DNA from: Mycoemilia scoparia
Lineage: Eukaryota > Kickxellomycota > Kickxellomycetes > Kickxellales > Kickxellaceae
Assembly (NCBI GenBank): GCA_027575805.1
Contig: JANBPU010000206.1
Span: 1-28,230, forward strand
DNA: 28,230 bases
Direction: 5' to 3'
Each line of letters starts with the position of its first letter. The stretch's first letter is position 1. The position numbers were made by a program, and so were the translations under genes. This document shows, piece by piece, positions 1-9,837 of the stretch. The notes under the pieces are model-generated. The model was not told the DNA's origin and searched no databases. It worked only from the letters and a program-made list of their open reading frames with translations.

Positions 1-600
1 AGCTATTGTTATCAAAACCAGAAAAAGGGGTAATTATGGGTAATAATCTAAAAATAATGTTGTAATAATACAACACTATCAAAAAGCCTTTATCCCTTTC
101 CAAATCTTCAGGTTATGTAACCAATGCAGAACCAATCAAGATTAAACCAAAAGTGCTTGTTGATATGCTAACTGCATGACATTTTAATAATGTCATGGAC
201 TATCACTTGTGGGTTCAGGGCACCCATATTGAATTTGCCATCACAATTAGCTGTGTCAATCTTTGAAAAGATTTCATATTTAAAAAAATACATAAAAAGA
301 AAAAAAACCACCTCTTGTGGTCTACATGATATAAAGTAAGTTTTGCCTGAAAGACAAAACAAACTAAAAAGCCAAACTATCCATTTTGATTTAGCCTTTA
401 TAAAAATGTACTTTTATAAGCTTTTGAAGTATAGAATCATTTTTCATTGTTTGGAAAACTATATAAATACAGTTTTAATGATTCTAGAATTCAGTTATTG
501 CTTTTTGGCACATTTTGATTCCAATGAGACTATAGATAATAGCCTCAGTATGAAATCCAGGGCTGAAGGATAGAATGTGAAGGTGATAAGCCCAATCAGT
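1..600. other. AT-rich intergenic region, 3' flank of the 388-aa gene
   Basis: No supported gene. Open frames here are short and low-complexity, without recognisable motifs. Around 30-52 there is a short stretch resembling the family A terminal repeat (ATTATGGGTAATAAT), too short to call as a copy. The right part should hold the 3'UTR and polyadenylation region of the minus-strand gene that ends at 601. Confidence 0.5.
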
Positions 601-1767
601 TCAAGAAAGATGTTGGACTAGGTGTTGGAAAAGACTTGCTACCAAAATTGGATATGATATATGCCCATTTCTGGTGATATTGATAGGATCCATATTGGGA
701 ATGTCTACAGGCACTATCTCCATATGGGTTGCAGATGCTACCCCAGAGATATTGGCAGTTGGATTGGATGGGGATTTCTTAGCAGACTCATAGTCCTCTA
801 AGGAGATTGGATCTCCAATTCTATAAGCTGGAACTGACAAGGGATTACAGCCCCTAATAGTTTTTACTATCTTGTAAAAAACTTCTGGGACAGCCTCCAT
901 CTCTGTCATATTGGCTTCTCTGTTTTGAACATAATCTATGTCCAGCATCCCACAAATATTATGATGTCTCAGTAATAGGCCACCATAGTGATGGTCTTGC
1001 TCTACTTCAATCTTTTCAAGGAAGTAAAGGAGTTGGCTTGGCACATTACCATCTTTTGAAAAAAAATGAAAAAATACACGATAGCCATTTCCAAACAGAT
1101 CCTTGGCTAGGAAGTCAATGAGCTTTTCCAAGATGGTATGAAGTAGGATGTCAAACAGAATTATTCTGCTCAGACACATGCTGTAGTAGTACTCTTTCCA
1201 GTCCAGCTGCTGTATTGGGATGGCTGTGATATCTCTTGAGGGTGACCAGCGTGAATAATAACCAGCATTGGCTAGTTCTCTGACTGACCTGTCAATCCTC
1301 AGATTCAGGCTATCCACTTGACCTGCATTGTTTTCTGTATTTGACAAATACAGAAACCTTTTGATCTGGGGTGTTTCTTTAACATGTGTGTCTATCTCCT
1401 CATCTAGTTCTGCTTGTTCTATTAAAGTAGGAGCAGCATTTGAAAGACGCTGCTGTACATAATTACTAGCCCAAATAAGCTCTTCAACTATAAAACCTGT
1501 CACTTCATCCAAATAATCCCAATCTACCGAGGAGTTGCTATCATTTTCCAAAAGAGGCAGAAATATATGATCACAAATTTGGCTTAGCTTTTCAGCAATA
1601 TAGCCAACCCTGTGGTCCAAGTGAGTAGCAAACCATCTATCGTTGTGGCCATTTTCTGAAAGTCCCTGGTATATGCCAGGATTACTATCCACAAATAACT
1701 CCACGAGATCTGAAGTTTGTTCAAACGCATCTGTGTATTCCTGTGATTGCTGGTTTGATTCGCTCAT
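601..1767 (-). CDS. Hypothetical protein, 388 aa
   Basis: Uninterrupted frame of 388 codons from an ATG (protein begins MSESNQQSQEY) to TGA. The composition looks like a real soluble protein: mixed hydrophobic and acidic residues, few homopolymers, and a helical, Leu/Ile-rich centre (about residues 190-240) followed by an aromatic stretch (RVFFHFF). I see no signal peptide, no convincing transmembrane segment and no catalytic or zinc-binding motif. The tail from about residue 335 is Ser/Pro/Asn-rich and probably disordered. I do not recognise the family. The ATG is the first in frame, and no splice sites are needed to keep the frame open. About 290 bp upstream lies a cluster of three CATATG palindromes (2053-2085) that may be promoter elements. 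Coding status is judged from length and composition only. Confidence 0.75.
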   Translation of the reverse strand: MSESNQQSQEYTDAFEQTSDLVELFVDSNPGIYQGLSENGHNDRWFATHLDHRVGYIAEKLSQICDHIFLPLLENDSNSSVDWDYLDEVTGFIVEELIWASNYVQQRLSNAAPTLIEQAELDEEIDTHVKETPQIKRFLYLSNTENNAGQVDSLNLRIDRSVRELANAGYYSRWSPSRDITAIPIQQLDWKEYYYSMCLSRIILFDILLHTILEKLIDFLAKDLFGNGYRVFFHFFSKDGNVPSQLLYFLEKIEVEQDHHYGGLLLRHHNICGMLDIDYVQNREANMTEMEAVPEVFYKIVKTIRGCNPLSVPAYRIGDPISLEDYESAKKSPSNPTANISGVASATHMEIVPVDIPNMDPINITRNGHISYPILVASLFQHLVQHLS

Positions 1768-2049
1768 GGTTGCAGTTTATTCTATTAGTGATATTAATTG
1801 TGCACTTCACAGTATTAGTTATCGATATTTTGAATTAAAGATAGCTGGAAACTAGTCAGTCTTGCAATGTGCTTAACTTGACTTTTTGTTAAAGGAGCTT
1901 GGTTGTTTGTAGAAAAAGTAGTGGTAAGGAAGCTTTGGAATGTGCCTACAACGGACAGTTTAAATAGCTTCTTGGGAGGACTCATAATCATATTAGCAAA
2001 TGCCAATTTGGTGTAGACAAAACCAAAGCTCACAAGAAACTCTAGTGAG

Positions 2050-2095
2050 TTTCATATGAACTTCATATGAGCCCGACAACATATGATATGATATT
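2050..2095. promoter_or_regulatory. Cluster of three CATATG palindromes
   Basis: CATATG occurs at 2053-2058, 2064-2069 and 2080-2085, the first two inside an exact TTCATATGA direct repeat. The cluster lies about 290 bp upstream of the minus-strand ATG at 1767. CATATG fits the E-box pattern CANNTG bound by bHLH factors, so a binding-site cluster is possible. In such AT-rich DNA the chance expectation is not negligible. Confidence 0.3.
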
Positions 2096-2450
2096 TTTGT
2101 ATTTAATTGCATAAGCTCAAATACCAAGCCCAAAGCACAGAATCATTGTGCGGCCTTCCATGACATTGTAACCAAATAGATCACATCCTTGGTTACCAGG
2201 ATCGGCCAAACCATCTACAAAGAAATGACAGAGTAAGCATTAACTCAAAAATCTCCCAATATCCGCATGTCTGTATATATAAATCTAATGCCTAGCGCTG
2301 TTTTTAAAAAACATCTTTGTTATGATACTTGCCAGAAAGGATTTGATATGGTCACAAGCAATGCAATTCGACATTATTTCTTTTATCTCAATAGCATATT
2401 TTCATACGATTTATTGATTAAACATGCCAGTAAATTTGAAAAGAAGAAAC

Positions 2451-2555
2451 ATATGGGCAATAGTTTTTGAAAGGTGACTCTTGGAGGCCACCAATGATTA
2501 AAGATACAACCACAGCCAAATGGCAAAATTCCAAAAGCAATCAAATGTAGGGTAG
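2451..2555 (-). mobile_element. Family A MITE-like element, truncated copy
   Basis: The left end reads ATATGGGCAATAGTTTTTGA and continues with the family core (GGTGACTCTTGG, CCAATGATTA, CCACAGCCAAATG), matching the other copies. The right half and the opposite terminal repeat are not recognisable, so the copy is truncated or decayed. The right boundary is approximate. A family B copy starts just beyond it. Strand is assigned relative to the 25834 copy, which lies in the opposite orientation. Confidence 0.7.
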
Positions 2556-2566
2556 TTAGAAATGGG

Positions 2567-2651
2567 ACCTCAGATTTTGACCAAATCACAGGCCAATTTG
2601 GTATGCAACTCTTGGAAACCCATTTTGCTCAAAGTGTTGTGAACTTTGACC
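2567..2651 (+). repeat. Family B dispersed repeat, copy 1
   Basis: About 85 bp, starting CTCAGATTTTGACCAAATCA and ending TTGTGAACTTTGACCGTA. It aligns almost end to end with the reverse complement of 27254-27336, and less well with 14911-15001 and 4645-4700. No terminal inverted repeats are visible; both ends contain TTTGACC in direct orientation. The nature of the repeat is unknown. Confidence 0.6.
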
Positions 2652-3286
2652 GTATTATATATAATACATGATAATAGAGAAATGAAATATAAAGTTGGTA
2701 AAAACTAATAGTTGAAGATTATAGTGGTCAATTTGTTGTTTTTTATTGAGACAATCTTTTTTATTTGAGGGGCGAGGTATAGCATAAATCTACATATTTT
2801 GTTGGCTACTTCTAAAAATATACACCGCAATGATAAATTTTCCATTATACTGATATTTGTGTTTAGGAGAAGTTTGGCTGGATTCAAAATACCTCACAGA
2901 TTTGCTATGTATGTATGTATCCAAGCCAAACATTTTGACAATATATACTACTGGGTGTTTTACAAAGCAATTAGTTTGGTAAGTAGTGACAAAACCATAT
3001 TATATTCAGTATCATCAATGTCTGGCAGATATATTCGCGTGCCTGTATTATCAAAAAAAGTAGCCAGTGGGCCACTGCTGCTGTTATTATTACAACAAGA
3101 AAAAGACTACAATTAAAGAGAAACCTTCATCAGCATCTGGTAAAATTATCATGTTTCAGGAATTTTTTTCATAGAAACAAAATAGTTTAAAAATAACATT
3201 GCTTGTGGCTATCAATCTTAATCCTGATATAGACACTCATTCGCTAACTCACATAGAGAGAGAGAGGGAGGGAGAGAGAAAAGCGC

Positions 3287-3628
3287 CTAATAGCTCAAAT
3301 AGCCATCATTTCCACTAAAGGCTAAAGATTTCTGACTTTCATAGCGATTCCCATCAGATACCATAGAAAAGGCATACTCTGAATCCAACGAAGCACAACG
3401 ATTGTTGATTCTATTATTAGCAGCAAGAGCACTGCGTTTTCTTCTACTCATTCTCTTCTTCAGTCCTCTAATTCCTCCTGCTTGGGGAGAGCTCCTGTTT
3501 TTCAAAGTAGCGGCATTTCGCTTTTCAGGTGCACCCCTAATAGCAGCCGCAACAGCGGTTGATGATGATGTAAAGACCAAGACCAAAAGAACCATAAAGA
3601 GGCCAGCAAATAGTTTAAATTGAAACAT
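3287..3628 (-). CDS. Small secreted propeptide-like protein, 113 aa
   Basis: 113 codons. Residues 1-29 form a textbook signal peptide: basic start MFQFK, hydrophobic core LFMVLLVLVF, small residues to AVAAA. The rest is basic and contains three dibasic clusters that fit Kex2/furin-type cleavage: KR at 36-37, KKR at 57-59 and RRKR at 62-65. There is one N-glycosylation sequon (NRS, residue 44) and a single Cys. Cleavage after RRKR would release a 48-residue C-terminal peptide rich in Ser, Tyr and Asn. On the minus strand TATAAATA stands about 120 bp upstream of the ATG. The architecture suggests a processed secreted peptide or a short wall or effector-like protein; I do not recognise a family. 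Coding is supported only by this architecture and the TATA spacing. Confidence 0.55.
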   Translation of the reverse strand: MFQFKLFAGLFMVLLVLVFTSSSTAVAAAIRGAPEKRNAATLKNRSSPQAGGIRGLKKRMSRRKRSALAANNRINNRCASLDSEYAFSMVSDGNRYESQKSLAFSGNDGYLSY

Positions 3629-3747
3629 CTTGTTTGCGTGCGTGTGTGGTAGCTAAAATGTAGTTAGTCAAAGTTAAGGAGGGAGATAGAGAAAAGAAAT
3701 GTGTGACTATAAGATGCCTTTGAAAGGGAGGATGAGTTGTAGATAGA

Positions 3748-3755
3748 TATTTATA
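3748..3755 (-). promoter_or_regulatory. TATA box, TATAAATA
   Basis: The minus strand reads TATAAATA about 120 bp upstream of the ATG of the 113-aa secreted protein. The match is consensus-like and the spacing is plausible for a fungal promoter. It is inferred from sequence alone in an AT-rich background. Confidence 0.4.
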
Positions 3756-4470
3756 ATTGCTCTAATTTTCTTATTGCTGTTATTGCTGCTAAGCAGGTTG
3801 GTAATTGTCATATGGTTTTGCTAATATACTTTTTATGCCTCTGCCTGTCTTTTGGTGATGCTTTCTATGTATATGCACTTGAACCAAAGCCAACAACCAC
3901 AACAACAATCACGACAGTCAACATTTAGGAACTTATTTACCATACCAACAGCCATTGATTTCAACAAAAACAATTAAACAAAAAAGGGATAGTATATTCT
4001 GTCACAAATATATTTTTGCATCACTTGATACATTTGTGTCTGGGAAGCATTAATGATGGCTTTATTTGTATTGTTACTATGTAACTATAAATGAGAGAAG
4101 TCTGGTTTTATTAGTTCTACTAAAGTCCTCGCTTTCTTTTTTTTTTCAATATCTATTTTATTTAAACACAATGCTGGGTAGTAGTAATTTCAAATGTATT
4201 TATGTATATGTAGAGTGTGGGGTGGTTCACATGGCGCTCTATATAAGAATCTAGAATCTGAATTTCACAGAGAATGAGATATGTCCATATATAATCGGGA
4301 TCTTGGATGCGGTAGTTGACAATATTTGCATGATAACTAGTATTTCAACTTACTTTGCATATTGTGAGTTACTAATGAGATGAAATGAAATAATAGTTCA
4401 ACTTTTCATGTAACATTGTAATCATCATTATAATTCCAAAGAAAAAAGATAATGATGATGATGATTTGGA

Positions 4471-4598
4471 ATATGGGTAATAATTTTTGAAGGGTACCAA
4501 CTCCTCTTGGTGGGCAATGATTATAAGGGCGACCACAGCCAAATGTGTGATGACAATTTGTTAGCAAACAGTTACTCTTCGAAAATAGTCTCCTATAT
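4471..4598 (-). mobile_element. Family A MITE-like element, complete, with TSD TGGA
   Basis: A 128-bp element beginning ATATGGGTAATAATTTTTGA and ending in a degenerate inverted copy (CTCTTCGAAAATAG then CTCCTATAT). It is flanked by an exact 4-bp direct repeat TGGA (4467-4470 and 4599-4602), which supports insertion as a unit. The core contains GGGCAATGATTATAAGGG and CCACAGCCAAATGTGTGAT as in the other copies. It has no coding capacity, so any movement would depend on a transposase encoded elsewhere. Confidence 0.8.
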
Positions 4599-4644
4599 TG
4601 GAAGATTTCAATTAGAACCAAATATGTGGTATATATAGAAATGA

Positions 4645-4700
4645 GTCCTCATCAGACTTTGGGCCAATCACTAGTCACTTGATATGCAAACATGGGGATT
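4645..4700 (+). repeat. Family B dispersed repeat, partial copy 2
   Basis: The segment CATCAGACTTTGGGCCAATC followed by CACTTGATATGCAA matches the first two thirds of family B copy 1. The end with GTGAACTTTGACC is missing. It lies 46 bp beyond a family A element, the same order as at 2451-2651. Confidence 0.45.
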
Positions 4701-4908
4701 TATTTTTGTTTAAATGCTTGTAGACATTGAATAATTGATGATATTGAAAAGAAAAATGAAAATATGAAAATATATGTATAATGCATGTGGGAAAAATAAT
4801 GACTATAAACAAGAAAAATAATACAAAAAAGGGGGGAGGGGGGACTAAAGGAGTAAAGATTAAAGCTACAGGACAAAAAATACTAAATACAATATCATTG
4901 TCATAGCT

Positions 4909-7812
4909 TTATGACATTATTTGTGCTTGTGCTGGTGGAGAATGAGGTGGAATTGTTGGAAGTCGGGTCAGCAAATCGTCAGTAGAAAACACAAGTTCAA
5001 GATCTTTAACAGATTTTCTTTGTTTTACTACACCACCACCACCACCACCGGTTGATTTTGCACCAGGGTTATTATTTACCAAAGTTGCTGAATTGTGGTC
5101 AAGTGAAGAAGATATGGACGAAAGTGAGCCATCAGACCCACCAGAAAGTGAAGATGTGTTTGGAACTGCACTTTTCTTTGTGGAGCTGTTATCACTGCCA
5201 CTGCTAGTAAAATTGTATTTTTCCAAAAGTTGGTTAAATAATGTCGATACTCTGAGTGTAGAAGTTGACATGTCTTGAGACGCTCTGTTGTAAGTACTGA
5301 AGAATGATTCCAAGACATCATCATCATCATCGTCGTCACCGTGATTGTTGTTGGTATTGTTATTTTTGAATGAAGGGTTCATTGCTTTTTCCCAGACGGC
5401 CTGAGTTAGCGGGGACAACAAAAGATTGGTGGTTTGGGTTGTTTGAACTGGTGAGGTATTGTTGTTTTTGTTTGACTGTGATTGTGGATGCAACGAAGCT
5501 TTTGACACCGAGGTCTTGGCTGGCTCAACAGGTTCGTCTGGAATCGACCTTGATGAAGAAAAGTTGGAAATGACATCGGTCCATGGATTGTTGTATATTC
5601 CTAGATGATCTTTAGGTTCTGAATAAAGGTATTTATCATCATCATGCTCTAAGGCCAATGATGGTCGATTGTGCTGGTGGTAGTGAGTGTTGAGTAGAAC
5701 ATTTACATGCTCATCAGCAATATTAAAGAGCATGTTTGCATTGGGTGATATCAATTCTGATCCTTCAGGGTCGGTAGAAGTGCTATGACGGTTATCATAA
5801 TTGCTGCTATCCTTCTGATGGTCATCTACTGATGTGCTTGACTTATTATCATCATCATCACCATAGCCAGAAAGTCTAATTGGCTGGAAACTAGAGATTT
5901 CTAGGACTGGTGGCTGTGATGTTGTTGCGGTAGTAAGAGTAGTTCTGCATGACTCTGTGCTGCTTCTTGCTACAGACCTCGTAGTATGTCTATAAAGACT
6001 CTTCTTTTCATTTTCTGCATCATTGTTGTTGGGCATTTGGTTATGTCTTGAGGTAGAGGCACCAGAATGCTTGGAACTTGATGACTTGTAAGAGCCATGG
6101 CTGTGCTGCTCTTGGGGCAAAGGAGGGACTGGAACTTCTGGTGGCGATGATATACCTTTGTTTCCTTGGTCAAATGTCCTAGAAGCCGGTCTTCGAAGCA
6201 TTGGTGTCGAAACACTGGATCTTAAGGCTTTGAGCCCTGATCTTACATGACTAAGTCGCTTTCTCGGCACCTTGGCCTCACCTTTCTTTGGTCCACTAAC
6301 ACCCGATTGGTAGTTGTTGTTTCCGGGATTGTTAGATGCCCAGGGAAATTTGAATCTTGAATGTTGTTCGGCTGCGGTGGGTGTTGGTTGGGGAAGTGGA
6401 GAAGGTTCTGGGGATGAATCGTCGAGCGATGAAGTCATATACTTGGCCCCCATTCCTTGTAACCAGTGGCCAAACACTTTTCCAGATTCTTTTCCTATAT
6501 CTCCGCGGGTGGTACTTGGTCTTCTTTGGTGCTGTTGGTGGTCATCGGAATTGTTGCTATGGCAGAATTCCTGGCTAAACTTGGTGGGTGAAATGCTGTA
6601 GTAGTTTTCTTCGTTTATTATGCTGAAAGACGATAAAGTACTTGTAGGCGATATAGGATGGTGATGATTCTTGGATGAACAGATAGAAGATATGCTGCTA
6701 TTGTTGCTTTGGCTTGGGTTTTTATATTTGTTGCTGATATTCATGATTCCGCCATTACCAGTGCCATTTGCTGTGGTCATTATGCTTGTAGCGGGAGATG
6801 GATATTGCTTGAACTGCTCGGGATGAATGGTGGATCTGGATCGGTTTGATGGCTGTTTGCACTTTAGGACATTCACGTTTGGAGCCACAACTGCTGATGG
6901 GAGCTTTGGAACTGGCGGGGGCGAGGCATGACTATTATTACGCTGGTGGCGAGATCTGTGGTGGCCGGTATCCTTACTATTGCTCCCGCTGCTGCTTTTA
7001 TTAGAAGCAGCAGCAGCAGCAGCACTGTTATCTTTGCGAAGGTCACTCTTTGAAAGCATTGTCTTTAGCTTTCTGACAAAGCCAAGCTTGCGCTTTGGAG
7101 ATTCGAGATTCAAAAACGAGCGACCACCATTGCTAATCTGGGCTTTTGGGATATGAATGTTGCAGGATGATGAGTCAAAGCGAGATTCTATGGATGATGA
7201 TGCGGTCGAAGATGCTTCTGAGTTGACCGAAGCCAGGGACATGTCGAACAGTGGTTTTAGTGAGAACGAAGACTTGTGTTTTCTTATCCGACTGCCGCGC
7301 TTGGACACGCTGTTCTTTCGCTCATGTAGTCTTTGGACTGAGGCTACGGAGTCGTCAGACTTTTTGCTGCCGCTGCTTATTCTTTCGCTGCTATCTCCAG
7401 CTGGCTGAAGGTGCGACAAATCCAGCGGGTTTTGACTGGCCGAACATGGGAACAGCTTTTCAGTGTCAATCTCGGTGACAAAATAGGTGCTTTCTGTTGG
7501 TATAAATTGGTATGAAATGCGGCTATTTAGCTGTTTGTTATTTTTGGCATTAGATGGGTCACCTCCCCGAGTTTCTTTTCTTTGGGAGGAGGGATGCAAT
7601 GAGATCGATGACATTTTGCGATGCAGGGACAAGCCAGAATGTGATATGATGGATGGATTTGTGGGCATTGTTAGGGTCTTTTTTTCTTTACTAGTTCTAG
7701 GATGATGATTTATATTTACAAACGTGTGGAGATGTGGCGACTTTACAGGATGTTTAGATGCAATAATGGCTATAGTGTTTGGAGAAGCCGTTGGGCAAAG
7801 CTTTACAAACAA
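4909..7812 (-). CDS. Large disordered Ser/Asn-rich protein, 967 aa
   Basis: A 967-codon uninterrupted frame, far longer than chance allows. Most of it is low complexity and Ser/Asn/Thr/Pro-rich: an Ala run at about residue 264, an Asp run at about 827 and a Gly run at about 922. Islands of more ordered sequence occur near residues 97-120 (containing YFVTEIDTEKLFP), a basic block near 235-262 (KRKLGFVRKLKTML), FGHWLQGMG near 450, a second basic block near 515-540, and the C-terminus (KSVKDLELVFSTDDLLTRLP). Proline motifs PPPVPKLP (about 300) and PPEVPVPPLP (about 560) look like SH3 ligands. I see no enzyme domain or membrane segment. The profile fits a phosphorylated scaffold or regulator, possibly of polarity or signalling, but that is inference. 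Translation may start at M1 (7812) or at M49 (7668) or M67 (7614); the first 48 residues look poorly conserved in type. Confidence 0.8.
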   Translation of the reverse strand: MFVKLCPTASPNTIAIIASKHPVKSPHLHTFVNINHHPRTSKEKKTLTMPTNPSIISHSGLSLHRKMSSISLHPSSQRKETRGGDPSNAKNNKQLNSRISYQFIPTESTYFVTEIDTEKLFPCSASQNPLDLSHLQPAGDSSERISSGSKKSDDSVASVQRLHERKNSVSKRGSRIRKHKSSFSLKPLFDMSLASVNSEASSTASSSIESRFDSSSCNIHIPKAQISNGGRSFLNLESPKRKLGFVRKLKTMLSKSDLRKDNSAAAAAASNKSSSGSNSKDTGHHRSRHQRNNSHASPPPVPKLPSAVVAPNVNVLKCKQPSNRSRSTIHPEQFKQYPSPATSIMTTANGTGNGGIMNISNKYKNPSQSNNSSISSICSSKNHHHPISPTSTLSSFSIINEENYYSISPTKFSQEFCHSNNSDDHQQHQRRPSTTRGDIGKESGKVFGHWLQGMGAKYMTSSLDDSSPEPSPLPQPTPTAAEQHSRFKFPWASNNPGNNNYQSGVSGPKKGEAKVPRKRLSHVRSGLKALRSSVSTPMLRRPASRTFDQGNKGISSPPEVPVPPLPQEQHSHGSYKSSSSKHSGASTSRHNQMPNNNDAENEKKSLYRHTTRSVARSSTESCRTTLTTATTSQPPVLEISSFQPIRLSGYGDDDDNKSSTSVDDHQKDSSNYDNRHSTSTDPEGSELISPNANMLFNIADEHVNVLLNTHYHQHNRPSLALEHDDDKYLYSEPKDHLGIYNNPWTDVISNFSSSRSIPDEPVEPAKTSVSKASLHPQSQSNKNNNTSPVQTTQTTNLLLSPLTQAVWEKAMNPSFKNNNTNNNHGDDDDDDDVLESFFSTYNRASQDMSTSTLRVSTLFNQLLEKYNFTSSGSDNSSTKKSAVPNTSSLSGGSDGSLSSISSSLDHNSATLVNNNPGAKSTGGGGGGVVKQRKSVKDLELVFSTDDLLTRLPTIPPHSPPAQAQIMS

Positions 7813-8824
7813 ACTTAGAAAAGCAGCTTGGTAGAGTTAAAAGTGTGATTGACCAAGAATTAGGTAAATGAAATATAGATATTGTGAAAAAATATATAAT
7901 GGAAGGGAAAATGATGAACAGGATTGAGGACAACAAAATGTATTTAAAGGAGAGAGGACCTGAAGAATTGTGATGCTAAATAATGAATGCTGAAAGGCTC
8001 ACCCGTTCCTACCCCACTACAACAAAGCCAGCAGCACCAGAATTAAAGAAGGGGATGCATATGAGCAAAGACGGACTTGTGATAGGGGAAGGTGTAAAGC
8101 CATGCTTTCACCACAACAGTCAAAGAAAGAGGAAGGGGGAGGTTTGCGTCAGGTGTAAGGGATACAGAAAGAGGCACACTCAGTCTCTGTAATGCAAGTC
8201 TAAACTATGTACCATGTCTTTAAGTCAATCCACAGAATTAACAAAGTGGGGTAGTAATGCATATGGGGACAAGCAAAACCTGTAAACAAACAATGATTAT
8301 TCTAGTAAAGGAAAAATAAAAGGCAGAGAACTGCTTGGAATGGACTGGCCACAAAGAAGGACTGACACTCTGTGTAACTACAATCATTACTGCCCCACAA
8401 CGAGCCAACCAACCAGCTTTGTGGCCAATATGACTAGCATGTGTTTGAGTAGCCGAACTTTAGCTAAACATAGAACCAGTACTAGTACTGCATAATACCT
8501 GTCTCTCCCCAGGCTTTGCCTTTACTTGTACTAAACTTGAAGTCGCATTCTTCTTCCGCCCCAAGATAAAGATAGAGCCTGCCCTTACAAACGCAATCTC
8601 ATGGTGGTCTCTAACAAGATAAATAAAGCGTAGAAAAGGCCTAAAGGTCTGGGCCAATAAAGTTGGACCGTGCCCCTGCAGCCTCAGCCTGCTTATGAAA
8701 TTTGACTACATCCCTAGAAACAAACCTGCTTTCAATAAAAGTAACATCTTGTCCTCAGTGAACTGAACAAAAACTTGTTGCTGTTGTTGCACTATATATC
8801 ATCTAAACAGCAGCAGTAGTAACC

Positions 8825-8825
<1 letters not shown>

Positions 8826-8848
<23 letters not shown>
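8826..8848. repeat. (AAT)n microsatellite
   Basis: An uninterrupted run of AAT/ATA units, about 23 bp, in intergenic DNA. Confidence 0.9.
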
Positions 8849-8855
<7 letters not shown>

Positions 8856-9694
8856 TGGTTAATAATAGCAATATTGCGATTGTTGAATGTTTCCAAAGAT
8901 TCAAAATTGCCATTACAAATTGATTGAGCATGCCAGTAGTACACTGTTAAGAGACTATACTCTATAGAAGTAACAAACATTTACTTTTGATGTTTTTTTT
9001 ATATCTCCGATCGTCGAATACAAAAACATGTTGTTCCTTGAAATCGAATCATCAAGCCTTAATAGAATATCCACCAGCTACAGGAAAAACACACTAAAAT
9101 TATTCCATTTTGAAACATAGCAGTCATTAGATCAACAGTAGTATATGGCTATGGCAAACAGTATCTAAAGTCTGTTTACTTTATACCAGATGATGGTCTA
9201 TCCCAATGATAAACATCTGGATGCACTACATCAGATTTCCTTTTAGTTGAGGGATATTGGGATGGTTCAATCCGCTTTAGTTTTTTAGAAAATAGCATAC
9301 GATAAGGGGTTTATTTATTGTGTATAGTATGTGTGATAGAAGTAGAGTATGGGTAAAGAGAAGAGGAAAAGAGATGGATCAACTGGCCTATCGCAATTAT
9401 CGCTATATATAGAGGCACTGCTTGACAATATAATGCTAGCTATCACTCAGTATATGCTAGTAAACTTCTTCCTCCCCTCCCCCTCCTCATACGTTTGCTT
9501 ATTTCAAATTTTATTTCCAGTAAAATCCTACTATATAATTTTTTTTGTAAAATGAAAGATGTGTGTGATACACAGGATGGGATGTATTAGGACTGGGGGT
9601 TTGTGATATGGGAATATCATTGCAAGAATAGCAACTAACACCATTTGCATATCCCAAAGTATGCAGTTATCTTCTTGTACATTACCAAATGTTA

Positions 9695-9718
9695 TGTTGT
9701 TGTTGTTGTTGTTGTTGT
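9695..9718. repeat. (GTT)n microsatellite
   Basis: Eight GTT units, about 24 bp, roughly 120 bp from the stop codon of the small secreted protein gene that ends at 9838. Confidence 0.9.
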
Positions 9719-9837
9719 GAGTAACTTCAATCACAACATCTTTATCTTTTCTTTTAACAAGATATTATGATGAAATCAGGCAATAGTAGAAAGTTTATTA
9801 TTTGGCGAAATATTATTAAAGAAATAATATTTGAAAA

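Larger units (their letters stand above)
1768..3286. other. Intergenic region with degraded repeat copies
   Basis: The left part is presumably the promoter of the 388-aa gene. It contains a truncated family A element (from 2451) followed by a family B copy (2567-2651). The remaining frames, for example 2799-3116, are AT-rich and lack codon structure or motifs, so no gene is called. At 3254-3277 there is a GA-rich tract. Confidence 0.5.
3629..4908. other. Intergenic region with a complete MITE and a family B fragment
   Basis: The left end carries the presumed promoter of the 113-aa secreted protein gene. The interior holds a complete family A element (4471-4598) and a family B fragment (4645-4700). 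A G-rich run lies near 4830-4842. No gene can be supported here. The right end should hold the 3'UTR of the 967-aa gene. Confidence 0.5.
7813..9837. other. Intergenic region, no supported gene
   Basis: This is the upstream region of the 967-aa gene and the 3' flank of the first small secreted protein gene. A 69-codon plus-strand frame at 7983-8192 has no motif and probably lies in promoter or leader sequence. Two trinucleotide microsatellites occur (8826-8848 and 9695-9718). No tRNA was recognised; GGTTCAATCC at about 9256 resembles a B-box but has no cloverleaf around it. Confidence 0.5.

Noticed and set aside
7983..8192. 69-codon frame with a basic Cys/His-containing tail
   Set aside because: The Cys and His residues do not form a zinc-finger spacing, and the position upstream of the 967-aa gene suggests promoter or leader DNA.
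9250..9275. GGTTCAATCC resembling a tRNA B-box
   Set aside because: No acceptor stem, anticodon arm or A-box at proper distance could be formed.
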